Part shown: positions 44,916 to 54,706 of the stretch, in pieces | Numbering within the stretch: position 1 is the stretch's first letter | Layout: every line of letters starts with the position of its first letter | Assembly: GCA_021801025.1 (NCBI GenBank) | Contig: JAJYYK010000001.1 | Span: forward strand, 186,001 to 250,000 | Reading direction: 5' to 3' | Length of the DNA: 64,000 nucleotides | From: Pseudomonadota bacterium | GTDB taxonomy: Bacteria; Pseudomonadota; Gammaproteobacteria; Burkholderiales; Sulfuriferulaceae | Program-made: the position numbers and the translations under genes | The notes under the pieces: model-generated | What the model saw: only the letters and a program-made list of their open reading frames with translations | What the model was told of the DNA's origin: nothing | Database searches by the model: none

Positions 44916-47900
44916 ATGACTGAAAAAAATACATTGCTTACGTGTTTGGACACGACCTATTCAGCCCCCCTGAATGCGATCGGTGAGAGCGTTCTGCTCA
45001 CTGATGTGAATCAGCGCATCATTTATATCAATTCGGCATTCACCCGCATCACGGGTTACACACTGGACGACCTTCAAGGCAAGAACTGTCATGTTCTGCA
45101 AGGGTCTGGCACGAGCGCTCAAACGCAGGCTGATATCCGTGCGACCCTTGCGGCAGGGCGGCCCTACCATGGTGAGATACTGAATTACTGTAAAGATGGC
45201 GCGCCTTTCTGGAATGAACTGACCATCAACCCCGTCTGTGATGCAGAAGGCATGATTACTCATTTTGTTGCCGTGCAGCGGGATGTCAGTGCGAAAAAAG
45301 CCATGGAAGCCGAGCTGGTCATTCGACAAGAACTGATGGCGCTGAATAATGAAGCCGAGTTGTATCAACGGGTTACCGACCTTATTGTCAAAGAGGCTGA
45401 TGCCGTTGGTGCGTTCATTGCTGTGGCAGACCCTGGCAAAGCCTGGCTCAAGATCAGTGCTGCCTCGGCTGATCAGGATGATTTACGTGCGGCACTGTTG
45501 GCATTGACCCCATCGTGTGATCCAGCGCATTTGCCGTTTGGCATGATGTTGCCCAGTCGCGCCTGTCGTGAGAAGCGTCCCATCGGTCCGGAAAACCCGC
45601 AAAACAGCGTGTCGATGCGAGCGATTCAGGAGAAATATCCTGTGTTGTATCGGGTTCAGGCTGTCATGGCCTACCCCATTTTTGTACAGGGTCAAGAGAT
45701 ACCCGCTGCGGTGCTGGTGATCGACGGTGCATCGGCGCAGCACTTTACGGCACCTGTGCGCCAGCTTCTGGCACAGGTGGCCATTACGGTTGGTATGTTG
45801 CTGACCCAGTTGCGACAGCAACGGGACATTACGGAAGCGGCGACCTTTAATAGCCAACTGTTTAATACCCTTGGCGCCATTGCCATGGTGATCAATCGCG
45901 ATGGTGAAATCGTGCGCATGAACCACATCGCCGAACAGTTCATGGGTTGTTCTTTTGACGAAGTCAGAGGACAGGTTTATTTCTGGGAGCGATTTATTCC
46001 TGAAGCCGAACGCCTTTCTATCCGTAATCTTTTTGAAAGGATGCGTGAGCATTCGATTCCGCCAGAATTTGAAAATCACTGGGTGAACCGCTTTGGGGAG
46101 AAGCGCCTGTTTCACTGGACGAACACAGTTTTAGATGATGCCGATGGTCAAGCGGGGTATGTGATTACCTTTGGGATGGACATCACCGATCAAAAAATTC
46201 TGGAACAACGCCTGCAGGCGGAAGCTACCAAAAACTACGCGTTCCTCCAGTATGCCAGTGATGGCATTCACATTGTGGATGAACAGGGTTATCTGATCGA
46301 AGCCAGTCAGCAGTTTTGCATCATGCTGGGCTATTCCCGCGAAGAAATGCTGGGCATGCACGTTTCCCGGTGGGATGCAGAGAAAACTGCCGATGAAATA
46401 CAGAAACTTATTGTCCAGGAGTTTTCTGCGCAAGAACCCCAACACTTTGAAACCCGTCACCGGCGCAAGGATGGCAGCGTTTTCGATGTTGAAATCAGCG
46501 GAATCGCTATCGATCTCCAAAACAGGAAAGTATTATTTAATTCTGCGCGGGATATTACCCGACGCAAAGTCCTGGAAGCCAGCCTGCGGGACAATGCTTT
46601 GCGTTTGCAACGGTTGAGTGACTTTAATATATTGATCGCACAGGTGAATGAATCCATCTCCACCGGTCTGGATGAGCAGCGGTTGCTGCAGGACGTGTGT
46701 GATCTGTCCATTCGGTATGCGCATCTTGCATTGGCCGTCATCGCCCGCCCCGATGCCTCAGGGCGGTTTCAATATCTTAACGCGGCTGGAAAAACCGCTT
46801 ATCTGGAAGATTTACAGTCTTCCAATTCACTGGCTTCCAATGACCCCAGTCTTCCGGAAGGGCGGGGCGCATACGCCAGCGTCTGGCGAGAAGAGCAACC
46901 CTTATTCATCGACAATGCACTTTCCGCAGCCTTTGCCCAGACCTGGCATGAGCGTTTTTGCCGCTTTGATCTCCGGTCTTATGCGGTGCTGCCCATCTTT
47001 CGGCAAGGCCGGATTTTTGGCTTGTTTGCGCTTTATCATTCGGAAGAAAATATTTTTGATCATGATTTAAGCACAACGTTAACAGAACTGGCCCACGACA
47101 TTTCTCGTGGCCTCGATCATATTGATCTGATGCATCAGGAACGGGCCATGTTCGCTTTCAATGAGGCGTTACTGAACAGCCTGACCGTCGGTGTCATTGT
47201 TGCGCGCTACCCGGAGCGGGTGATCGAACGGGTCAATCCGAGGACGCTGGAAATCTATGGGGCCTCTTCCATGGCGGATCTGGTGGGTCATTTCGCGCAG
47301 GAATTGTTCCCTGACACGGAACCTTATGAAATGGTAGGAAAATTTGCAGAAAATATCCTGACGGAAGGCAGCGGGATGTTGCATGATGTGCCTTACCGGC
47401 AGCTAAATGGAACCCCTGTCTATGCTGATCTGTCCGGGCAAAAGCTGTTGGCGAAAGACGGTGAACCGGAGCGGATTGTCTGGACACTGGTAGATACCAC
47501 GGAACGCCATTATCTGATGGATAATTTGTCCAAGCAGTCGCTGTCTGACTTGCTGACCGGTTTGCCCAACCGCCGTGCCCTGGATGTCGAAATGGAACGC
47601 GCCATATCACGTATGGGCCGGAATGAGAAACTGCTGGCGGTGTGCATGCTGGATCTGGATGATTTCAAACCTGTGAATGACACTTACGGGCATGATGCAG
47701 GTGATCTGGTTTTGAAGATTGTCGCCCAACGCCTGCAGAAAACCTTGCGCAAAACCGATTTGGTTTCCCGGTTGGGGGGTGATGAATTCGTTCTGCTGGT
47801 GGAGAATCTGGAGCATTTGGATCGCCTGAAAGCCATCCTCGACAAGGTTGTGGAGGCGATTCAGGTACCCATTACACTGGAAGATGGACAGATAGTCTGC

Positions 47901-49163
47901 ATCGGTCTCAGCATGGGGGTGAGCATCTATCCTTTTGTGGAGGGAGCCTCCCTCCTGCGCATGGCTGACCAGGCGCTTTACGAGAGCAAGGCCCATAAAG
48001 AAGACCGGTTGAGTTTTTGGACGCTCTATGGCGAACATACCCCGCAACGGGAAAATCAGGCCCAAAAATTGTTGCACGAGGGCGGTCTCCGGGTGTTTTA
48101 TCAACCGATTTTAGGCAATCACGGCCGCACAATAATTGGTATTGAGGCATTGGCACGTTTGCAGGACGGTGATGGCAAGATTCTGTCCCCCAGCGAGTTT
48201 CTGCCTATGCTCAGCCATATTGACCTTTTTGATCTCAGCAGGCGGGTGCTGAATCAAGCGCTGCATGATCTGGAAGCGCTTGTTCAACACATGGCGCTGT
48301 GGGTTTCTATCAATATTGATCCGCAGAATATTACTGATGCCAGTGTGGTTTGGCTACGGGATCATATTGCAGAGAGCAAAATAGAACCCAGGCGAATTTA
48401 TTTGGAGGTTTTGGAAGGCAGTAATTTTGATGACCAAGCGTCCGCATTAGCGCATTTGAACAGTTTAAAAGCATTGGGTATCCGCCTGGCACTGGATGAT
48501 ATTGGCAGCGCCTACTCATCCTTGTTGCGACTTAAGGACTTGCCAATTGATAAAATCAAACTGGATCAGGGTTTTGTTCGTCAGTTGGCGCAGAAACCAC
48601 GGGACCTGTATTTCGTGGCATCTGTCCTTGATCTGGCGAACGGTCTGGGTTTGGAACTGGTTGTCGAGGGCGTGGAAACCGACGATATTCTCGATGCCAT
48701 GATGATGCTGGGTATCCCCAGCATGCAAGGCTATGCGATCGCTTATCCTATGCCATTTCATGAATTACGGGATTTTTTAATGCATGCACCTTCTCATGGA
48801 CGCACTCATCCGACCAGTTTGCTGGGCCTTTATGCCAAACAACTTGCCAATCACAGTGCGCTGAAGAAGGCTATTTTGCAGAACCCACATCTGGTCGATC
48901 ATCAGACGCTGGCGGATTCATGTGCCTGCCCAATTCATCATGACTTGAACCAATTGCAGATCCCGGATGGGGACGTCATCCATTCTCTTCATCAGGCATA
49001 CCATCAGGCCATCGCCACGATGAGTGATTTGATTGCCACCACGCCTGCCAGTGATGATTGGGGCGCGGCAGGCGAAGCGCACGAAGCTTTGCAAAAGGCA
49101 ATCATTGCGGAATACTATAGACGAAAATCCGTGACAGGGTGTTCGGTGATCCTGCCAGCCTGA
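44916..49163 (+). CDS. Large PAS/GAF/GGDEF/EAL protein with CZB-like tail
   Basis: 1415 residues, no membrane span. Order, approximate: PAS (15-130), GAF (150-305), PAS (312-430), PAS (435-550), GAF (570-735), PAS (745-860), GGDEF (870-1030), EAL (1050-1290). GGDEF is intact near 952 with the RKTD inhibitory site before it. EAL residues appear complete: EALARL near 1076, INIDP, LEVLEG, DDIGSAYSS near 1194, KLDQGF, VEGVET and MQGY, though the DDFGTG loop reads DDIGSA. From about 1300 to 1400 His (NHSALKK), Cys (DSCACPIHH) and H.aY.HQ are arranged like a zinc-binding CZB domain. It probably makes and degrades c-di-GMP under several signals. Confidence 0.9.
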   Translation: MTEKNTLLTCLDTTYSAPLNAIGESVLLTDVNQRIIYINSAFTRITGYTLDDLQGKNCHVLQGSGTSAQTQADIRATLAAGRPYHGEILNYCKDGAPFWNELTINPVCDAEGMITHFVAVQRDVSAKKAMEAELVIRQELMALNNEAELYQRVTDLIVKEADAVGAFIAVADPGKAWLKISAASADQDDLRAALLALTPSCDPAHLPFGMMLPSRACREKRPIGPENPQNSVSMRAIQEKYPVLYRVQAVMAYPIFVQGQEIPAAVLVIDGASAQHFTAPVRQLLAQVAITVGMLLTQLRQQRDITEAATFNSQLFNTLGAIAMVINRDGEIVRMNHIAEQFMGCSFDEVRGQVYFWERFIPEAERLSIRNLFERMREHSIPPEFENHWVNRFGEKRLFHWTNTVLDDADGQAGYVITFGMDITDQKILEQRLQAEATKNYAFLQYASDGIHIVDEQGYLIEASQQFCIMLGYSREEMLGMHVSRWDAEKTADEIQKLIVQEFSAQEPQHFETRHRRKDGSVFDVEISGIAIDLQNRKVLFNSARDITRRKVLEASLRDNALRLQRLSDFNILIAQVNESISTGLDEQRLLQDVCDLSIRYAHLALAVIARPDASGRFQYLNAAGKTAYLEDLQSSNSLASNDPSLPEGRGAYASVWREEQPLFIDNALSAAFAQTWHERFCRFDLRSYAVLPIFRQGRIFGLFALYHSEENIFDHDLSTTLTELAHDISRGLDHIDLMHQERAMFAFNEALLNSLTVGVIVARYPERVIERVNPRTLEIYGASSMADLVGHFAQELFPDTEPYEMVGKFAENILTEGSGMLHDVPYRQLNGTPVYADLSGQKLLAKDGEPERIVWTLVDTTERHYLMDNLSKQSLSDLLTGLPNRRALDVEMERAISRMGRNEKLLAVCMLDLDDFKPVNDTYGHDAGDLVLKIVAQRLQKTLRKTDLVSRLGGDEFVLLVENLEHLDRLKAILDKVVEAIQVPITLEDGQIVCIGLSMGVSIYPFVEGASLLRMADQALYESKAHKEDRLSFWTLYGEHTPQRENQAQKLLHEGGLRVFYQPILGNHGRTIIGIEALARLQDGDGKILSPSEFLPMLSHIDLFDLSRRVLNQALHDLEALVQHMALWVSINIDPQNITDASVVWLRDHIAESKIEPRRIYLEVLEGSNFDDQASALAHLNSLKALGIRLALDDIGSAYSSLLRLKDLPIDKIKLDQGFVRQLAQKPRDLYFVASVLDLANGLGLELVVEGVETDDILDAMMMLGIPSMQGYAIAYPMPFHELRDFLMHAPSHGRTHPTSLLGLYAKQLANHSALKKAILQNPHLVDHQTLADSCACPIHHDLNQLQIPDGDVIHSLHQAYHQAIATMSDLIATTPASDDWGAAGEAHEALQKAIIAEYYRRKSVTGCSVILPA

Positions 49164-49309
49164 GGACCAGAATTTTCACTTCGTAATACAAAAGGATGCA
49201 CTGCGTTTGTTTCGTTTGGGCTATCAATGCCATATCGTGCAAAGGTCGTAGAATGTGTGTTAGATTGTCCCCCTCTCTATTTCATATCCAGTAAAATTTC
49301 CAGGGAGCC

Positions 49310-49819
49310 ATGTTGAAACAACTGAATACTGATGTATTAAATCAATTGTCAGAAGCCGCCAGGCAGTCTGCACGTCACCGGATGAACGCTAATCTGCATG
49401 AGGCGCTGGAAGATCCTATCCAACGTTTGGCGATTGCGATGGAGCCCGGCACACTGATTCGCCCACACCGTCATCCGCAGACCTGGGAGCTGCTCACGGC
49501 ATTGCGTGGACGTTTTGTGGTGCTGAATTTTGATGAACAAGGATTTGTGACGCATCGCGTGGTGCTGGGTGAGGGATGTGCTGTACAGGAAACCCCCGCC
49601 GGGGTGTGGCATGCGGTGTTGTCATTAGACAGTGGTGGGGTCATTTTTGAAGTGAAACATGGTCCCTACGCGCCATTTACATCGGAGAATTTCGCCCCCA
49701 GCTATGCCGATGAGGCCATGCTGGACAGCGCCACTCTGAATGCATGGTATGCACAAGCCCAAGTGGGCGATCGGCTTTGGACTTGTCCATCACCAACCGA
49801 TCTGTTCAATAACGGTTAG
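49310..49819 (+). CDS. WbuC-family cupin
   Basis: 169 residues. The cupin core carries IRPHRHPQTWELL and TPAGVWHAVLS, with histidines that could bind a metal. WbuC-type proteins occur in polysaccharide clusters and elsewhere; the reaction is unknown. The segment FEVKHGPYAPF is typical. ATG 49310 follows AGGGAGCC. Convergent with the desaturase gene. Confidence 0.85.
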   Translation: MLKQLNTDVLNQLSEAARQSARHRMNANLHEALEDPIQRLAIAMEPGTLIRPHRHPQTWELLTALRGRFVVLNFDEQGFVTHRVVLGEGCAVQETPAGVWHAVLSLDSGGVIFEVKHGPYAPFTSENFAPSYADEAMLDSATLNAWYAQAQVGDRLWTCPSPTDLFNNG

Positions 49820-49838
49820 CGCGATGAGCGGTAACCGT
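49812..49838. terminator. Hairpin between convergent genes
   Basis: ACGGTTA at 49812-49818 pairs with TAACCGT at 49832-49838. It overlaps the WbuC stop and abuts the desaturase end. No U-run, so weak evidence for a terminator. Confidence 0.35.
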
Positions 49839-49840
49839 CG

Positions 49841-51043
49841 TCATACGTAACTGCGCAGCGTACGGGAAAATCCTTGCAGGGCCTCGATGCCACTGGACTC
49901 GGCACGATGGCACCATTCTTCCAGTTGTTTGAGCAGTTGTTCTTTTGATGCGTTAGACCGTGACCACAGGGTAGAAAGTTCTTGTCGCATGGTGTAAATC
50001 AATTGTAATTCACTGCTTTTCTCTAACACTTGACCCAGTCGGGTTCGTTCGGCTTCAGCCAGTTCGTTGGCATCAAGATGTAGCCAATGTTTAAAATTAC
50101 GAATGATGCCATGGTGTTCAACGTGCGGCCATGAGGCACGTAATTTGTCAAATTCGCTCGCGCAGGTGGCTTTCATGGTACGGGAGTAACGTGTGATGAC
50201 ATCATAGCGATGGGTAATAATAGCCTGCAACAGGTCCATATCGCACACTGGTTTGGCAGCGCGCAAACGGGCTTTTGGCGCGACTTTCTTGACTTTAGCC
50301 AAGTGTAGCGTTTCCATGATGCGGATGTACATCCAGCCGATGTCAAACTCATACCATTTATTTGATAGCTTTGCTGAGCTGCCAAACGCATGATGGTTAT
50401 TGTGCAGCTCTTCACCACCAATCAGGATACCCCACGGGAACACGTTGGTGCTGGCATCTTCACAGGCAAAATTGCGATAACCCCAGTAATGGCCTATTCC
50501 ATTGATAATCCCCGCGGCAGTCACGGGAATCCATGCCATTTGTATTGCCCAGATGGTCAAACCTATGGGGCCAAACAAAAGCAGGTCGATGACCATCAGA
50601 CTATAAATCCCCGCCCCGCTATGGGAGGCATAGAGATGACGTTCCAGCCAGTCGTCTGGTGTGCCGGAGCCAAATTTGTTTATGCTCACCTGATCCTTAC
50701 ACGCAATCCGATACAGTTCGACGCCCTCAAACAGGACTTTTTGAATACCAAGCACTTGCGGGCTATGGGGGTCATCGGGCGTTTCACAACGAGCATGGTG
50801 TTTGCGGTGTATCGCCGCCCATTGACGTGTGACCATCCCCGTCGTCAACCACAGCCAGAAACGGAAAAAGTGACTGGGAATGGCGTGCAACTCCAGCGCA
50901 CGGTGCGCTTGATGGCGGTGCAGGTAAATGGTGACGGCCACGATGGTGATGTGCGTCAGCACCAGTGCGATGGCAATGTAAGCCCACCAGGACAAATGGC
51001 CGATCAGGCCATAAGCGATGAATGATTGTAACGTCAGATGCAT
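49841..51043 (-). CDS. Membrane fatty acid desaturase (acyl-CoA delta-9 type)
   Basis: 400 residues from ATG 51043. The three histidine boxes are HRHQAHR, HRKHHAR and HNNHH, with four membrane helices between. They bind a di-iron site that introduces a double bond into saturated acyl chains. The C-terminal 100 residues form a helical extension. It would adjust membrane fluidity. Convergent with wbuC. Confidence 0.92.
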   Translation of the reverse strand: MHLTLQSFIAYGLIGHLSWWAYIAIALVLTHITIVAVTIYLHRHQAHRALELHAIPSHFFRFWLWLTTGMVTRQWAAIHRKHHARCETPDDPHSPQVLGIQKVLFEGVELYRIACKDQVSINKFGSGTPDDWLERHLYASHSGAGIYSLMVIDLLLFGPIGLTIWAIQMAWIPVTAAGIINGIGHYWGYRNFACEDASTNVFPWGILIGGEELHNNHHAFGSSAKLSNKWYEFDIGWMYIRIMETLHLAKVKKVAPKARLRAAKPVCDMDLLQAIITHRYDVITRYSRTMKATCASEFDKLRASWPHVEHHGIIRNFKHWLHLDANELAEAERTRLGQVLEKSSELQLIYTMRQELSTLWSRSNASKEQLLKQLEEWCHRAESSGIEALQGFSRTLRSYV

Positions 51044-51244
51044 AGTCAAGATTTGCCTTGAAATTAAGGGATATTTTATTGTCGGGTTACAAACCGCATA
51101 ACCGACAAGGTCGGCCATTGTAGCAGAAGTGAATATAGGGTGTTAATCATTAACCAATTAGCCCGCACGTTAACCATTTAAACAGCGTGTTGGCAAGTGC
51201 GCGTCGCATGAACGGGCACCCACCACTCGCCTACTGATCCGCGA

Positions 51245-51305
51245 TTTTATCCTTTTTCCTTGCTGGTTTAAAACCCCGGCCTTCGGGCCAGTGACCTCAT
51301 TGCTT
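51245..51305. repeat. Dispersed palindromic repeat, copy B (internally deleted)
   Basis: Shares TTTTATCC, the 27-nt core at 51258-51284 and the 15-nt end GTGACCTCATTGCTT at 51291-51305 with copy A, but lacks about 50 nt of the middle. It overlaps the last codons of the MscS-type gene, as copy A abuts the lrp stop. Confidence 0.75.
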
Positions 51306-52580
51306 GCTGGTACGCTCAGTCTTCATGTACCGAATATCGCGACGCGGATAGGGTATTTCAATCCCTTCGGTATTAAAAGCGTGCAAAATAGATAAATAAA
51401 TGTCTGAAATGAGGTTGGCTTGCCCAGCTTCCGGGTCGGCGATCCATCCTCTCAGTACTAAATTGATGCCGTTGTCGCCAAAGCCGGTGAGATTGGTTTC
51501 TACCGTGTAGGTATCTCGATTCAAGACCCGTGGATGCTGGATGGCAATGTTGTGCATCAGTGTGCGTGCCTGTTCTATGTCGCTATCATAACTGATTTGT
51601 AGCGGAATTTCGAAACGGACTTCACGCTGGGTAAAAGAATGGTTGATCACAGTAGACGTGATCAGCGTTTCGTTAGGCAGAATGATTTCTGTGCCATTCA
51701 GAGCGCGCAACAGGGTGTAGCGGGTATTGATTTGGCGCACTTCACCATATTGCCCATCCACGGTAATCATGTCACCGGGGCGAATTGAGCGATCCAGTAA
51801 AATAATAAACCCGGAAACATAGTTGCTGGCGATTTTTTGCAAGCCCAAACCCAAACCCACACCCAATGCGCCACCAAAGACCGACAAAATGGTGATGTCA
51901 ATCCCTACGGCGGGGAGAGCGATGATCACGCCGACAATAAGCAGCGCACTGCGCAAAAATTTAATCAGGGCAAGCCGCAAGCTCGGATCCATGCCTTGGG
52001 TACGCATTAAGCGTGCCTCGATCACCTGTGACAACCACAATGCAATTACCACCGCGAATGTGATGACTGTGATGGCTTCCAGCAACAACAACAATGAAAA
52101 ACGGTGATTGCCCGACACAAATGCCACGCTGTCCAGCAGATTGGCGGTCATGGGTAACAATCCGGTGATATGCAAGGCAAAGCCCAACCAGACCACCCAT
52201 ACGATAGCGCGCCCCCATACACGCAGGGCTTCGCGGCTACCCGTCAAGCGATGGAGCAGAATCATCGCAACCCGTATAATCAGTAAGGCGATCAATAACG
52301 GCACCACAATATTAAGCAGATGCAGTTCGTGTGCGCTGCGCAACATTTCGCGCGCGATCGCTACTAACCACAGCGTCATCATTGGAAAGACAAGGGCCTT
52401 GATCGCACGTTTTTCCTGCCGTAATGCAGCATACTGTGATAACAGCCAGGCAACCAGGCCTCGTGTTGCCAGGAAGCTGATGGCAACACTGGTCACAATC
52501 ACCGCTAATTGAATGACCAGTTCAGTTTGGTGGGAGTCATGAATCAGGTGAGTAAGTAAATTTTCCAGAGGTGAATGCAT
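51297..52580 (-). CDS. MscS-type mechanosensitive channel
   Basis: 427 residues. Several N-terminal membrane helices precede the pore helix VFGGALGVGLGLGLQKIASN, the glycine/alanine-packed TM3 of MscS. The following beta domain has RSIRPGDMITVDGQYG. It opens under membrane tension to release osmolytes. Gene lies 8 nt after the rsmB-like gene in the same direction. Its final codons and stop lie in repeat copy B. Confidence 0.93.
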   Translation of the reverse strand: MHSPLENLLTHLIHDSHQTELVIQLAVIVTSVAISFLATRGLVAWLLSQYAALRQEKRAIKALVFPMMTLWLVAIAREMLRSAHELHLLNIVVPLLIALLIIRVAMILLHRLTGSREALRVWGRAIVWVVWLGFALHITGLLPMTANLLDSVAFVSGNHRFSLLLLLEAITVITFAVVIALWLSQVIEARLMRTQGMDPSLRLALIKFLRSALLIVGVIIALPAVGIDITILSVFGGALGVGLGLGLQKIASNYVSGFIILLDRSIRPGDMITVDGQYGEVRQINTRYTLLRALNGTEIILPNETLITSTVINHSFTQREVRFEIPLQISYDSDIEQARTLMHNIAIQHPRVLNRDTYTVETNLTGFGDNGINLVLRGWIADPEAGQANLISDIYLSILHAFNTEGIEIPYPRRDIRYMKTERTSKQ

Positions 52581-52588
52581 GAGTAAGC

Positions 52589-53860
52589 TTATCCCGTGAT
52601 GGCGAATTCAAGCACAGCGGCGAAAAAACCGTCTGTGCCGTGATCAGCCGGATTGAGGCGCAGATATTCCCCCGTATCCAGTGCAATATGCTGCGCTGCG
52701 AGTACTTCTGCGGCTGATTTGAGTATGAATTGAGGATGCTGCGCTAAAAAAGTCTCGATAATCTGTTCATTTTCTTCCGGCAAAATGCTGCACGTGGCAT
52801 ACACCAGACGTCCACCGGGTTTCACCAGGTGGGAGGCGGATGCTAAAATTCGGGCTTGTTTGGCGGTGAGTTCTTGTACACTTTGTGGGGATTGACGTAG
52901 CTTTAAATCGGGATTGCGGCGCAAGGTACCTAAACCGCTGCACGGCGCATCGACCAAAACGCGATCAATTTTTTTGGACAGGCGTTTGATGCGTGCATCC
53001 ACTTCGCTGGTGATCAGTTGCGGGGTAATGTTGGACAGGCCGGACCGTTTGAGGCGCGGTTTCAGTTTGGCGAGGCGTTTTTCAGCAATATCAAAGGCAT
53101 ACAAACGGCCAGTGGATTGCATCAGTGCCCCCAGAGCCAACGTCTTGCCGCCGCTGCCCGCACAGAAATCCACCACCATCTCCCCCCGTTTTGGGGCAAG
53201 TAACCAACTCAGTAATTGGCTACCTTCGTCTTGCACTTCCACATGACCAGACACGAACAAAGGATGCTGGTTAATTGCCGGTTTGTCTTCCAGACGCAGT
53301 CCCACAGGCGAATACGGTGTGGGGGATGCTTTGATTCCGCTGGCGTTAAGCGCATTGAGTACTGTGTCGCGATTCGTCAGGAAGGTATTGACGCGCAGAT
53401 CCAGCGACGCGGGGCGCCGTAGCGCCAAAGCCAAACGTTCGGCGGCATCGCGTCCCAAAGCTGTCAGCAATTTTTCAGTGAGCCAATCAGGTAGATCCCA
53501 TTGCACACCCAAGGCTTGTTCGGACAGGTTCATGGCCTTGATGGTGGGTAATAGATCCATTTCTGGACCGCGCAAATAAGGTTCAAGCTGACGCGCATTA
53601 AAACCCTGGATGCGGGTCAGCCAGGCAACGGCCAGTAAGCGTGGTGTGGGTTTGCCGCAGGCAGTTTCAAGTGCACGCAAATGACGCAATACACCGAAGA
53701 CTAACTCGGCAATGAATGCACGATCTTTAGACCCCAACGCATGGTTGTCGCGAAAAAAGCGGCTCAGTAATACATCAGCAGGCGAATCAAGTGGTAACAC
53801 CTGACGTAAGGCGATGATGGCGGCATCTAATGGGAGCAGAGTGGGTGCTGTAGGAGGCAT
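52589..53860 (-). CDS. RsmB-like 16S rRNA m5C methyltransferase
   Basis: 423 residues. An N-terminal NusB-like helical domain precedes the RNA m5C methyltransferase: the SAM motif VDFCAGSGGKTLAL, the motif DAPCSGLGTLRRNPD with its cysteine, and the catalytic cysteine in YATCSILPEEN. E. coli RsmB methylates C967 of 16S rRNA. It lacks the usual neighbours fmt and def. Start at 53860 is preceded by AGGAG-like bases. Confidence 0.9.
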   Translation of the reverse strand: MPPTAPTLLPLDAAIIALRQVLPLDSPADVLLSRFFRDNHALGSKDRAFIAELVFGVLRHLRALETACGKPTPRLLAVAWLTRIQGFNARQLEPYLRGPEMDLLPTIKAMNLSEQALGVQWDLPDWLTEKLLTALGRDAAERLALALRRPASLDLRVNTFLTNRDTVLNALNASGIKASPTPYSPVGLRLEDKPAINQHPLFVSGHVEVQDEGSQLLSWLLAPKRGEMVVDFCAGSGGKTLALGALMQSTGRLYAFDIAEKRLAKLKPRLKRSGLSNITPQLITSEVDARIKRLSKKIDRVLVDAPCSGLGTLRRNPDLKLRQSPQSVQELTAKQARILASASHLVKPGGRLVYATCSILPEENEQIIETFLAQHPQFILKSAAEVLAAQHIALDTGEYLRLNPADHGTDGFFAAVLEFAITG

Positions 53861-53921
53861 CTAAATTCCTGAATGGGTAAAGGTGAGGTATGGAAAGGGT
53901 TAACCCAATACAATTCGGGGG

Positions 53922-54662
53922 TTACATTCGTATGCTTCTTCCCCCATCTACATTAATGATTTGGCCGGTGATGTAACGGGCTTTCGCGGCCAGAAAATAA
54001 ACCGTTTCAGCAATGTCGGTAGGGTGTCCGGACTGTTTCAGTAAAGTATGTGAGATAATGCGTTCTCGTGATGCATGGTCAAAATGAACATCGTCTTCCG
54101 GCCACAAAATAGGCCCCGGTGAAATAGCGTTGACGCGTACTTCCGGCCCCATTTCCAGTGCCAGCGAGCGCGTGAGGCCGATTAAACCTGCTTTGGCAGT
54201 GCTGTACACCACATAATTTTCCATTGGGAATTCACCGTGAATGTCAGTAATGTGAATAATAGCACCTTGGGTGCGGCGTAATTCGGCAGCTGCAGCCTGG
54301 GCAAGAAACAGGGGCGCTTTAAGGTTGGTGCCAATCAAATCCAGCCAATTGGTTTCGTTGATGCTGCCCAAGGGCGTGGCGTAAAAGCTGGAAGCATTAT
54401 GTACCAGCACATCCAGTCGCCCAAAATGATGCAAGGTTGACTCAATCAGGGCCGGCATATTGGTGCAATCGAGCAAATCTGATTGAACGAGTGCCACTGA
54501 ATTTGCGCGTTGTTGATTCAGTTCAATTTGTAACGCAAGTGCTTCCTGTGCTGAATTGCGGTAGTGGATGACAAGCTGGGCACCTGCGGCGTGTAAGCGC
54601 CGGCTAATGGCGGCGCCCACTCGTTTTGCGCCACCGGTGATTAAAACTGTTTTGCCTTGCAT
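53922..54662 (-). CDS. Pteridine-reductase-like short-chain dehydrogenase
   Basis: 246 residues. Nucleotide motif TGGAKRVGA (the TGxxxRxG form of pteridine reductases, with Arg for NADP), NNAG-like HNASSFY, catalytic Tyr-Lys in YVVYSTAKAG. NADP(H)-dependent reduction of pterins is suggested, as for FolM. Divergent from the MidA-like gene. Confidence 0.85.
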   Translation of the reverse strand: MQGKTVLITGGAKRVGAAISRRLHAAGAQLVIHYRNSAQEALALQIELNQQRANSVALVQSDLLDCTNMPALIESTLHHFGRLDVLVHNASSFYATPLGSINETNWLDLIGTNLKAPLFLAQAAAAELRRTQGAIIHITDIHGEFPMENYVVYSTAKAGLIGLTRSLALEMGPEVRVNAISPGPILWPEDDVHFDHASRERIISHTLLKQSGHPTDIAETVYFLAAKARYITGQIINVDGGRSIRM

Positions 54663-54706
54663 CAGGTTTCCTTTATCCTTGCACTATTTTATCACTGATT
54701 GTACGC

